Of a stretch of DNA of 22,087 nucleotides, positions 1 to 5,488 are shown one piece after another (position 1 is the first letter of the stretch; every line of letters starts with the position of its first letter). The DNA comes from CAZLNO01 sp964561005 (lineage in GTDB: Bacteria; Pseudomonadota; Alphaproteobacteria; Kiloniellales; Rhodovibrionaceae). Made by a program: the position numbers and the translations under genes. The stretch spans positions 1-22,087 of the forward strand of contig CAZLNO010000069.1 in the NCBI GenBank assembly GCA_964561005.1, read 5' to 3'. The notes below the pieces were generated by a model. The model ran no database searches. It worked only from the letters and a program-made list of their open reading frames with translations, and was not told where the DNA came from.

Positions 1-644
1 CAGCCGCCCACCGAGTGCACGATGGTCGAGCCGGCGAAGTCGGAGAAGCCCATCTGCGCCAGCCAGCCGCCGCCCCAGGTCCAGGACGCCTGGACGGGAT
101 AGAGGAAGCCGGCCAGGATCAGCACGAAGATCAGGAACGGCCAGACCTTGATCCGCTCGGCCACGGTGCCGGAGATGATCGAGGCCGTGGTCGCCACGAA
201 GACCATCTGGAAGAACCAGTCGGACATCGAGGCGTAGCCGCTGTCCACCACGGCCCGCAGCGTCTCGGGCGAGTCGTCGCCATTGATCAGCGCCAGTTCC
301 GCCTCGGCCGGGTTGTAGAACAGGCTGAACGAGCCGATGAAGCCGTCGACGTCCACGTACATCAGCGAGTAGCCGACCAGGTAGAACATGATGCCGGCGA
401 TGGAGTAGAGCGCGATGTTCTTCAGGCAGATCGCGGCGGTGTTCTTGCTGCGCACCAGACCGGACTCCAGCATCGCGAAGCCGGCGGCCATCAGCATCAC
501 CAGGAAGCCGTGCACCAGGAAGGCAAAGCTGTTGAACACAAAGGCGGTCTCGCCCGTCACCTCCGCCCGGGCGGGGCTCGCCAGGGTCGCCACGGCCAGG
601 GCCAGGGCGCCGGCCAGCGGCAGGGTCGTTCGCATGCGCGTCAT
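1..644 (-). CDS. amtB: Ammonium transporter AmtB, N-terminal part (gene runs off the left edge)
   Basis: The first 214 codons of an Amt/Rh-family ammonium channel of the inner membrane. Residues 1-27 look like a cleavable signal peptide ending in an Ala-rich A-x-A site. The family signature ESGLVRSKN, the WTWGGGWL segment and DFAGSTIVH with its conserved Asp are all present, separated by hydrophobic helices. The 3' half is outside the window. The ATG at 642-644 is chosen because a perfect AGGAGG (653-658 on the complement) lies 8 bases upstream. That Shine-Dalgarno starts inside the TAG stop of glnK, so translation of the pair is probably coupled. In this family GlnK plugs the AmtB trimer when nitrogen is plentiful. 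The gene is probably transcribed from the sigma-54-like promoter upstream of glnK. Family assignment is secure. Confidence 0.95.
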   Translation of the reverse strand, partial: MTRMRTTLPLAGALALAVATLASPARAEVTGETAFVFNSFAFLVHGFLVMLMAAGFAMLESGLVRSKNTAAICLKNIALYSIAGIMFYLVGYSLMYVDVDGFIGSFSLFYNPAEAELALINGDDSPETLRAVVDSGYASMSDWFFQMVFVATTASIISGTVAERIKVWPFLIFVLILAGFLYPVQASWTWGGGWLAQMGFSDFAGSTIVHSVGG

Positions 645-656
645 ACCTTTTGCCTC

Positions 657-995
657 CTAGAGCGCGTCGTGATCGGTTTCGCCGGTGCGGATGCGCACGG
701 CGCGGGCCACGTCCAGGACGAAGACCTTGCCGTCGCCGATCCGGCCGGTGTTGGCCGCCTTGGTGATGGCCTCGACCGCGCTTTCCGCGCGGTCGTCCGC
801 CAACACCACCTCGACCTTCACCTTCGGCAGGAAGTTCACCGCGTACTCCGCGCCGCGGTAGATCTCCGTCTGGCCCTTCTGCCGGCCAAAGCCCTTGACC
901 TCGCTGACGGTGAGGCCCTCGATCCCCAGGCCGGTCAGCGCCTCGCGGACATCGTCCAGCTTGAAGGGCTTGATGATCGCCATAACGAGTTTCAC
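657..995 (-). CDS. glnK: Nitrogen regulatory protein PII (GlnK type)
   Basis: A 112-residue PII signalling protein, the usual length. The T-loop has Tyr51 in the sequence GAEYAVNF, the site uridylylated by GlnD in proteobacteria. The C-terminal signature RAVRIRTGE and the N-terminal MAIIKPFKLDDVREAL are typical. PII trimers sense 2-oxoglutarate and ATP/ADP and act on AmtB, glutamine synthetase adenylylation and NtrB. The start is GTG at 993-995, preceded by an AGGGGA about 8 bases upstream; an in-frame ATG four codons later would cut the conserved first strand. Linkage to amtB, 12 bases downstream, supports the name glnK over glnB. A sigma-54-like promoter lies about 40 bases upstream. Confidence 0.96.
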   Translation of the reverse strand: MKLVMAIIKPFKLDDVREALTGLGIEGLTVSEVKGFGRQKGQTEIYRGAEYAVNFLPKVKVEVVLADDRAESAVEAITKAANTGRIGDGKVFVLDVARAVRIRTGETDHDAL

Positions 996-1034
996 GGCGG
1001 ATTCCCCTCGGGTTGCTGCACCTGCGAAAGGCTA

Positions 1035-1051
1035 AACAAGAAGCGTGCCAA
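1035..1051 (-). promoter_or_regulatory. Sigma-54 (-24/-12) promoter of glnK-amtB
   Basis: Read on the minus strand the site is TTGGCACGCTTCTTGTT. It matches the consensus TGGCACG-N4-TTGC(A/T) except that the -12 element reads TTGTT rather than TTGCT. The -24 GG falls at 1048-1049. Transcription would start near 1025, about 30 bases before the glnK start codon. That glnK-amtB is under NtrC/sigma-54 control in proteobacteria is established. I could not find a convincing paired NtrC site upstream, only two direct GGTGCG half-sites between about 1100 and 1130. Confidence 0.75.
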
Positions 1052-1197
1052 GCGCCGCGAGGCGGCGCGGAATCGCGGATTTCGGCGAGTTACGGCGGGA
1101 TCGGTGCGGGCGGCCCGGACCGGGTGCGGCGCCCGAGAGTGCCTAATGTATAATCACATAACCAGGAGTGCCTAAAAATAGAGCACCCCAGCAGTTC

Positions 1198-1283
1198 GTA
1201 GGGTGGCTTCGCCAAAGGCAAGCCACCACTGGGCGATGGCGGTTTCCTTTCAGGTGGTGGCTTGCTTCGCGAAGCCACCCTAC
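1198..1283. repeat. Paired palindromic (REP/BIME-like) element
   Basis: The left arm (1198-1228) and right arm (1255-1283) are near-perfect inverted copies that begin GTAGGGTGGCTTCGC and end GCGAAGCCACCCTAC. Each arm is also a hairpin by itself, GGTGGCTT facing AAGCCACC with a short loop. Two hairpin units in opposite orientation around a 26-base spacer is the architecture of bacterial interspersed mosaic elements. The element has no coding content. It sits between two divergent genes, where it could affect supercoiling or RNA stability. Confidence 0.75.
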
Positions 1284-1372
1284 GCCTGTGCCTGCCTCCG
1301 CCAAATGCGACTTCCCTGGCCGCGGCATCCTGCCCTCTGGACAATGGCCGTCCGCGGCTTGATCTTGCCGGC

Positions 1373-2641
1373 ATGAGCGCACAGGGAGTCGACAGAAGCA
1401 CCGAGGTGCTGGAGGCCGAGGTCCTGATCGTGGGCGGCGGCCTCGTGGGGGCCAATCTGGCGGCGGCGCTGGCGACCGCCGGGGTGGAGGTCGTGCTGGC
1501 CGACCGCGAGGACCCGGAGGCCGTGTTGGCCGCCGGCTTCGACGGCCGCGCCTCGGCCATTGCCGCCGGCTCGCGGCACATGTTCGAGGCCGTCGGTCTC
1601 TGGGACCTCGCGGCCGAGGCGGCGCAACCGATCCGGGATATCCTGGTCACCGACGGCCGCGTCGGCCGGGGCCGCTCGCCGTGTCATCTGCACTACGATT
1701 CGCGCGAGGTGGGCGAGCCCTTCGGCCATATCGTGGAGAACCGGGAGATCCGTCGGGCGCAGCAGCGCTTCCTGGCCGGGCTCGACCATCTGCAACACCT
1801 GGCACCGGTGGCGGTGGACCGGGTGATCCGGCGCGCTTCGGGCGTGGAGGGCGTGCTGGCCGACGGCCGGCGGGTGCGGGCGCGGCTGGTCTGCGCCTGC
1901 GACGGCCGCAACTCGCGGCTGCGCGAGCAGGCCGGCATCGGCGTGCGCCGCTGGCGCTACGCGCAGGCGGGCGTCGTGACGACACTGGAACACGAAAAGC
2001 CGCACCGCGGTGTCGCCTACGAGCACTTCCTGCCCGCCGGCCCCTTCGCCATGCTGCCGATGGTGGACTCACCCGAGGGCGCGCACCGCTCCTCCATCGT
2101 CTGGACCGAGCGGCCCGAGCTGGCCGAGAAGATGATGGAGGTCTCCGACGCGGTGTTCGCGGGGGAGGTGCTGCGCCGCTTCGGCGAGACCCACGGCGAC
2201 GTCCGGCCGGTCGGCCCGCGCTTCCGCTATCCGCTGTCGGGCTTGCACGCCGAGCGCTACATCGACCGGCGGCTGGCGCTGGTGGGCGACGCCGGCCATG
2301 CCATCCATCCGATCGCCGGGCAGGGGCTGAACCTGGGCCTGCGCGACGTGGCGGCGCTGGCCGAGTGCATCGTCGACGCCCGCCGCCTGGGCCTGGACGT
2401 GGGGAGTTCGGAGGTGCTGACGCGCTATCAGCGCTGGCGGCGGCCGGACAACCTGATCCTGGTGGCCGCCACCGATTCGCTGGACCGGCTGTTCTCCAAC
2501 GACCTGCCCCCGCTACGCCTCGCCCGCGACCTGGGCCTGGGCGCCGTCAACCAGCTCGGCCCGGTCAAGCGCCTGTTCATGCGCCACGCCATGGGCCTGC
2601 TGGGCGACCTGCCGCGCCTGGTGCGGGGGCGGCCGCTTTAG
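1373..2641 (+). CDS. UbiH/UbiF/UbiL-family FAD monooxygenase (ubiquinone ring hydroxylase)
   Basis: A 422-residue class A flavoprotein monooxygenase that would hydroxylate the aromatic ring of a ubiquinone precursor. The ADP-binding GGGLVG is at residues 21-26, followed about 14 residues later by an acidic strand end. DGRASAIAAGS, typical of the UbiH/VisC/COQ6 family, comes next. The CDGRNS motif (DG motif) is near residue 176. VGDAGHAIHPIAGQGLNLGL (GD motif) is near residues 304-323. Length fits the family. The ATG at 1373 is chosen because it starts about 15 residues before the dinucleotide-binding strand. No good Shine-Dalgarno is visible, so a nearby alternative start is possible. Which ring carbon it hydroxylates cannot be told from sequence, so no symbol is given. 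A terminator hairpin follows. Confidence 0.9.
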   Translation: MSAQGVDRSTEVLEAEVLIVGGGLVGANLAAALATAGVEVVLADREDPEAVLAAGFDGRASAIAAGSRHMFEAVGLWDLAAEAAQPIRDILVTDGRVGRGRSPCHLHYDSREVGEPFGHIVENREIRRAQQRFLAGLDHLQHLAPVAVDRVIRRASGVEGVLADGRRVRARLVCACDGRNSRLREQAGIGVRRWRYAQAGVVTTLEHEKPHRGVAYEHFLPAGPFAMLPMVDSPEGAHRSSIVWTERPELAEKMMEVSDAVFAGEVLRRFGETHGDVRPVGPRFRYPLSGLHAERYIDRRLALVGDAGHAIHPIAGQGLNLGLRDVAALAECIVDARRLGLDVGSSEVLTRYQRWRRPDNLILVAATDSLDRLFSNDLPPLRLARDLGLGAVNQLGPVKRLFMRHAMGLLGDLPRLVRGRPL

Positions 2642-2666
2642 TGGCCGCCCCGGCTATTCGTCGACG

Positions 2667-2703
2667 CGGGGCGCGGGCTTGCCCGCGCCCCGAACGTTTT
2701 CTT
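2667..2703 (+). terminator. Rho-independent terminator of the ubiquinone hydroxylase gene
   Basis: GGGGCGCGGGC (2668-2678) pairs perfectly with GCCCGCGCCCC (2681-2691), with one more C-G pair outside, and is followed by a T-rich tail (GTTTTCTT). It begins 26 bases after the stop codon. Confidence 0.8.
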
Positions 2704-2719
2704 CTGTTGCATCGGTCGC

Positions 2720-2756
2720 AAAAAAACATTCCGGTCGGCGGCAGGCCCCCGACCGG
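2720..2756 (-). terminator. Rho-independent terminator of the Met-rich protein gene
   Basis: On the minus strand CCGGTCGG (2756-2749) pairs with CCGACCGG (2738-2731), followed by AATGTTTTTTT (A run at 2720-2726 on the plus strand). It lies 28 bases beyond the stop codon of the gene ending at 2784. Confidence 0.85.
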
Positions 2757-2783
2757 CAAGAGAGCGCGTTGCGCCGCGTGTGC

Positions 2784-3578
2784 CTACATCACCGGCTGCA
2801 TGTAGCCGGTGCCTGGGTCGACGGCGAAGCGGTTGACGAGCGCTTCCTTCTCCTTGGTGAGGATCTCGGCGACGATGGCGCCGTCCTCGCTCTTCTCGAC
2901 CTTGCCGACCTTGAGTCGCGGGTTGCCGTGCATCGCCAGGCGGCGCTCCATCATGGCGCGCACGTCCTCGACGTCGAGCGGCTCGGGCAGCGCCTGTTGC
3001 TGACCGTATGTCCGGCCGCCAGTGCCGGGAGCCATCTGCCCTTGCGGCCCCATCCGGCCCTGCGGTCCCATCATCATGCCGCCCATGCCGGGTCCCATCT
3101 GGCCGGGTCCCATCTGGCCGGGTCCCATCTGGCCGGGTCCCATTTGGCCGGGTCCCATTTGGCCGGGTCCCATTTGGCCCTGCGGCCCCATCATCATGCC
3201 CCGCCCGTAGGGCATCATCTGACCGGGCCCCATTTGGCCTTGCGGTCCCATCATCATGCCGTGACCGTAGGGCATCATTTGGCCTTGCGGTCCCATCATC
3301 ATGCCCTGACCATACGGCCCCATTTGGCCTTGCGGCCCCATCATCATACCCTGCCCATAGGGCATCATCTGGCCCCGCGGGCCGTAGCCATAGCCCTGTC
3401 CGTAGCCCGGCATCTGCCCTTGCTGTCCATAGCCATAGCCCTGGCCGTGCATCTGACCATAGCCCTGCATCCGTCCCTGCTGATGACCGGACCCGGCCAT
3501 GCCGGCGGTGGCCAGGCCCAGCGCCAGCGCGGACGCGGCCGCCGCCGCGAGCATGGTTCTGCCTTTTCCGAGTGGCAT
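2784..3578 (-). CDS. Exported Met/Gly/Gln-rich repeat protein with a small conserved C-terminal domain
   Basis: A 264-residue protein. Residues 1-28 form a signal peptide (basic start, Ala/Leu-rich core, A-x-A-like end), so it is probably periplasmic or outer-surface. Residues about 30-190 are low complexity, built from Gly, Met, Gln, Pro and Tyr. They include 15-residue units of the form GQMMPYGxGMMMGPQ and six tandem GQMGP pentapeptides. Residues about 195-264 form a compact charged domain (LDVEDVRAMMERRLA..GNPRLKVGKVE..) resembling small secreted alphaproteobacterial proteins with a PepSY-like flavour; that likeness is from memory. Dense Met-x-x-Met and Met-Met-Met clusters suggest soft-metal (Cu(I)/Ag(I)) binding, which is inference. 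The start has an AGGGGA upstream. A short palindrome CGTGT-N5-ACACG (3600-3614) lies just upstream. The gene has its own terminator. Confidence 0.75.
   Translation of the reverse strand: MPLGKGRTMLAAAAASALALGLATAGMAGSGHQQGRMQGYGQMHGQGYGYGQQGQMPGYGQGYGYGPRGQMMPYGQGMMMGPQGQMGPYGQGMMMGPQGQMMPYGHGMMMGPQGQMGPGQMMPYGRGMMMGPQGQMGPGQMGPGQMGPGQMGPGQMGPGQMGPGMGGMMMGPQGRMGPQGQMAPGTGGRTYGQQQALPEPLDVEDVRAMMERRLAMHGNPRLKVGKVEKSEDGAIVAEILTKEKEALVNRFAVDPGTGYMQPVM
3090..3179. repeat. Six tandem copies of a 15-base repeat inside the Met-rich gene
   Basis: The unit GGGTCCCATCTGGCC (last three copies with TTTGG in place of TCTGG) is repeated head to tail exactly six times. It encodes the pentapeptide GQMGP on the minus strand. 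Gain or loss of units keeps the reading frame. Confidence 0.95.
3180..3374. repeat. 45-base repeats inside the Met-rich gene
   Basis: Four 45-base units (3180-3224, 3240-3284, 3285-3329, 3330-3374), with one 15-base unit at 3225-3239, encode variants of GQMMPYGxGMMMGPQ. One unit reads GQMGPYG. The 45-base unit is three times the 15-base unit, which suggests growth from the shorter repeat. Confidence 0.9.
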
Positions 3579-3679
3579 GATCCGTCCCCTTCGCGTTCCC
3601 GTGTTGATGACACGATCAGGGTAGGCCCGCGGGCGGCGGCCAGGCCTTGCGCTGGATCAAACGAACAGGCGGCGGACGG

Positions 3680-4102
3680 TTAGCGCGGCGAGACGCCTTG
3701 CTCGATGCGCTCCATCTCCTCGTCGTCAAAGCCGAAGTGATGGCCGATCTCGTGGATCAGCACGTGGCGCACCAGGTCGCGCAGGTCCTCGCCGCTCTCG
3801 CACCAGTAGTCGAGGATCGGCCGGCGGTAGAGGTGGATCATGTCGACGTCCTGCGGCGCGTCCAGCACCGACTTCGCCAGCAGGTCGACGCCGCGGTAGA
3901 GGCCCAGCAGGTCGAAGGCCGATTCCAGCCCCATCTCCTCGACCGTGTCGTCGTCGGGAAAGTCCTCGACGACCACCGTGACGTCGCTGGCCCAGCGGCG
4001 CAGCTCCTCGGGGATCAGCGCCATGGCCTCGCGGGCCAGCGCCTCGATGTCCGCGATTTCGGGCGGGGTGGTGAAACGGTCGACGTCGTGAAAGCGTGCC
4101 AT
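3680..4102 (-). CDS. Small zincin-like metallopeptidase family protein (DUF1025-type)
   Basis: A 140-residue cytoplasmic protein with the zinc-protease motif HEIGHHFGFDDEEME near the C terminus (His117, Glu118, His121). It has the layout of the PF06262-type zincin-like family: an N-terminal helical part, a central strand region (VTVVVEDFPDDD) and a LYRRPILDYW stretch before the motif. The length is standard for the family. No signal peptide or membrane segment is present. The biological substrate of this family is unknown to me. It is divergent from the pterin dehydratase gene, sharing a 97-base upstream region, and has no obvious strong Shine-Dalgarno. Confidence 0.85.
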   Translation of the reverse strand: MARFHDVDRFTTPPEIADIEALAREAMALIPEELRRWASDVTVVVEDFPDDDTVEEMGLESAFDLLGLYRGVDLLAKSVLDAPQDVDMIHLYRRPILDYWCESGEDLRDLVRHVLIHEIGHHFGFDDEEMERIEQGVSPR

Positions 4103-4199
4103 GTGAGTCAGTTTATCATGCTTCGTTTCGATTTGCTTGACGGCGCGGTTCCGCGGCGCCAGCTAGATGGCGTCGATCCTGGCAACGGAGGAGCGGTTC

Positions 4200-4502
4200 A
4201 TGGCCGGCAAGCTCACCGAGGCGGAACGCGCGCAAGCGCTGCGGGACCTGGATGGCTGGACCCTGGCGGAGGACCGCGATGCCATCCGCAAGTCGTTCGT
4301 CTTCAAGTCCTTCAATCAGGCCTTCGGCTTCATGTCGCGCGTGGCCCTGGCTGCCGAGAAGATGGACCACCACCCCGAGTGGTTCAATGTCTACAACCGT
4401 GTCGAGATCACGCTGTCCAGCCACGACGTGGGCGGGCTGAGTCAGCGCGACATCGACCTCGCCCGCAAGATCGACCGCTTCGCCGCGCCTTTCCAGGAGT
4501 GA
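4200..4502 (+). CDS. phhB: 4a-hydroxytetrahydrobiopterin (pterin-4a-carbinolamine) dehydratase
   Basis: A 100-residue cytosolic enzyme that dehydrates the 4a-hydroxy-pterin formed by aromatic amino acid hydroxylases, regenerating the cofactor. The signature EKMDHHPEWFNVYN is present, and the three active-site histidines are His57, His58 and His75 (SSHDVGG). The C-terminal DIDLARKID helix is also typical. The ATG at 4200 is chosen because a GGAGGAG lies about 6 bases upstream; a longer reading starting at 4167 lacks one. No phenylalanine hydroxylase gene is visible nearby. In organisms without one the protein may have a different role. It converges on the SDR gene, and the two are separated by a small hairpin. 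Confidence 0.92.
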   Translation: MAGKLTEAERAQALRDLDGWTLAEDRDAIRKSFVFKSFNQAFGFMSRVALAAEKMDHHPEWFNVYNRVEITLSSHDVGGLSQRDIDLARKIDRFAAPFQE

Positions 4503-4508
4503 GACCGC

Positions 4509-4523
4509 CGCGCCGTCGGCGCG
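4509..4523. terminator. Small hairpin between convergent genes
   Basis: CGCGCC-GTC-GGCGCG fills almost all of the 21 bases between the stops of the pterin dehydratase and SDR genes. There is no T tract on either side, so termination activity is uncertain. Confidence 0.3.
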
Positions 4524-5285
4524 TCAACTCGCCTGCATCCGCATGGCGCCGTCCAGGCGGATGGTCTCGCCGTTCAGCATCACGTTCTCGCAGATGTGCA
4601 GCACCAGGCGCGCGAACTCCTCCGGCCGGCCGAAGCGGCGCGGGAAGGGCACCTGCGCGGCCAGGCTGTCCTGCACCTCCCGCGGCATGTTGAGCAGCAG
4701 CGGCGTGCCGATCAGGCCCGGCGCGATGGTATTCACCCGGATGCCGTGCTTGGCGAACTCGCGCGCGGCGGGCAGCATCATCCCCATCACCCCGGCCTTG
4801 GAGGCGGCGTAGGCGACCTGGCCGATCTGCCCCTCCATCGCCGCGATCGACGCGGTGGAGACGATGATCCCCCGCTCGCCGTCGTCCAGCGGGTCGAGCT
4901 GCTGCATGTCGGCGGCGGCCAGGCGCAGCAGGTTGAAGCTGCCGATCAGGTTGACCCGCACCACCTTCTCGAAGTCCTCCAGCGGCATCGGGCCGTTGCG
5001 GCCGACGATCTTCTTGGGTGGCGCGATGCCGGCGCAGTTGACCAGCACGCGCGCCGCGCCGTGCGCCTCCCGCGCCCTGGCGACCGCCGCCTCGGCGTCC
5101 TCCGCGTCGGCGACGTCGCAGGCCAGCCCCAGGCCGCCGATCTCCTCGCCCACCTGCCGGGCGGCCTCGCCGTCGATGTCCAGGACGCTCACGCGGGCGC
5201 CGGCGCGCGCCAAGTGACGCGCCGTCTCCGCCCCCAGACCGGAGCCGCCGCCGGTCACCAGCGCGGCCTGACCTTCCAGCTTCAT
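4524..5285 (-). CDS. SDR-family oxidoreductase, 3-hydroxyacyl-CoA dehydrogenase type 2 (HSD10)-like
   Basis: A 253-residue classical short-chain dehydrogenase. The NAD(P)-binding TGGGSGLG is at residues 11-18 and NCAG at 83-86. The catalytic triad is Ser146 (STAS), Tyr159 and Lys163 (YAASK), with the Ser-to-Tyr and Tyr-to-Lys spacings seen in HSD10. Asp at the end of the second strand (VLDID) predicts NAD rather than NADP. GPMPLEDFEKVVRVNLIGSFN and IAPGLIGTPLLLNMP are close to HSD10/FabG-like 3-hydroxy-2-methylbutyryl-CoA dehydrogenases, suggesting beta-oxidation or isoleucine breakdown. The ATG at 5285 is chosen for the GGGAGGA 7 bases upstream; a start at 5312 would add nine unconserved residues. 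Confidence 0.88.
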   Translation of the reverse strand: MKLEGQAALVTGGGSGLGAETARHLARAGARVSVLDIDGEAARQVGEEIGGLGLACDVADAEDAEAAVARAREAHGAARVLVNCAGIAPPKKIVGRNGPMPLEDFEKVVRVNLIGSFNLLRLAAADMQQLDPLDDGERGIIVSTASIAAMEGQIGQVAYAASKAGVMGMMLPAAREFAKHGIRVNTIAPGLIGTPLLLNMPREVQDSLAAQVPFPRRFGRPEEFARLVLHICENVMLNGETIRLDGAMRMQAS

Positions 5286-5335
5286 CGGCGTGTCCTCCCT
5301 CGATCCTGTCATTCGGTGTTGCCGACGGGCGAGGG

Positions 5336-5363
5336 TCTATAGCAATCCGGCCGCCGCGGCAAA
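5336..5363 (-). promoter_or_regulatory. Candidate promoter of the SDR gene
   Basis: On the minus strand TTTGCC (5363-5358), a 16-base spacer and TATAGA (5341-5336) resemble a housekeeping promoter with a good -10 and a weak -35. The start codon is about 50 bases downstream. Confidence 0.35.
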
Positions 5364-5418
5364 TGCGCCCTTGTGGATGGCCGGCAACAGGGGGTGTGCA
5401 GCGCCGAAATCCGTGGTT

Positions 5419-5424
5419 TATACA
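5419..5424 (+). promoter_or_regulatory. Candidate -10 box upstream of the antiporter gene
   Basis: TATACA matches five of six -10 positions and stands out in this G+C-rich spacer, 64 bases before the ATG at 5489. No clear -35 is visible. A run of eight G (5433-5440) lies in what would be the leader. Confidence 0.3.
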
Positions 5425-5488
5425 GAATGGTCGGGGGGGGCGCCGATCGTCCCGACGACCCTCCGGCAGGGAGACCGCGACGCACGTC

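Larger units (their letters stand above)
996..1372. other. Non-coding region between divergent glnK and the ubiquinone hydroxylase
   Basis: This 377-base stretch holds the sigma-54-like promoter (1035-1051) and the paired palindromic repeat (1198-1283). An A+T-rich patch at about 1144-1185 (TAATGTATAATCACATA) stands out and could hold a promoter for the plus-strand gene, though I see no matching -35 box. Nothing in 1284-1372 looks coding in its own right; the open frame there is only the upstream extension of the hydroxylase frame. Confidence 0.6.

Noticed and set aside
1090..1130. NtrC binding site upstream of glnK
   Set aside because: Only directly oriented GGTGCG half-sites were seen, not the inverted pair that NtrC uses.
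15..1175. Long plus-strand open frame over amtB and glnK
   Set aside because: It is antisense to two well-identified genes, and its protein is His/Gln/Arg/Gly-rich without motifs, as expected from the mirrored codon pattern of G+C-rich DNA.
1262..1372. N-terminal extension of the hydroxylase to 1262
   Set aside because: It runs into the palindromic repeat and encodes no family-like residues; the ATG at 1373 fits the family start.
3018..3380. CRISPR-like repetitive appearance
   Set aside because: Repeats are contiguous multiples of 15 bases in a reading frame, with no unique spacers; they encode a peptide repeat.
4137..4168. TTGACG ... CTAGAT as a promoter for the pterin dehydratase gene
   Set aside because: The spacer is about 20 bases, too long for a good housekeeping promoter, and the -10 match is poor.
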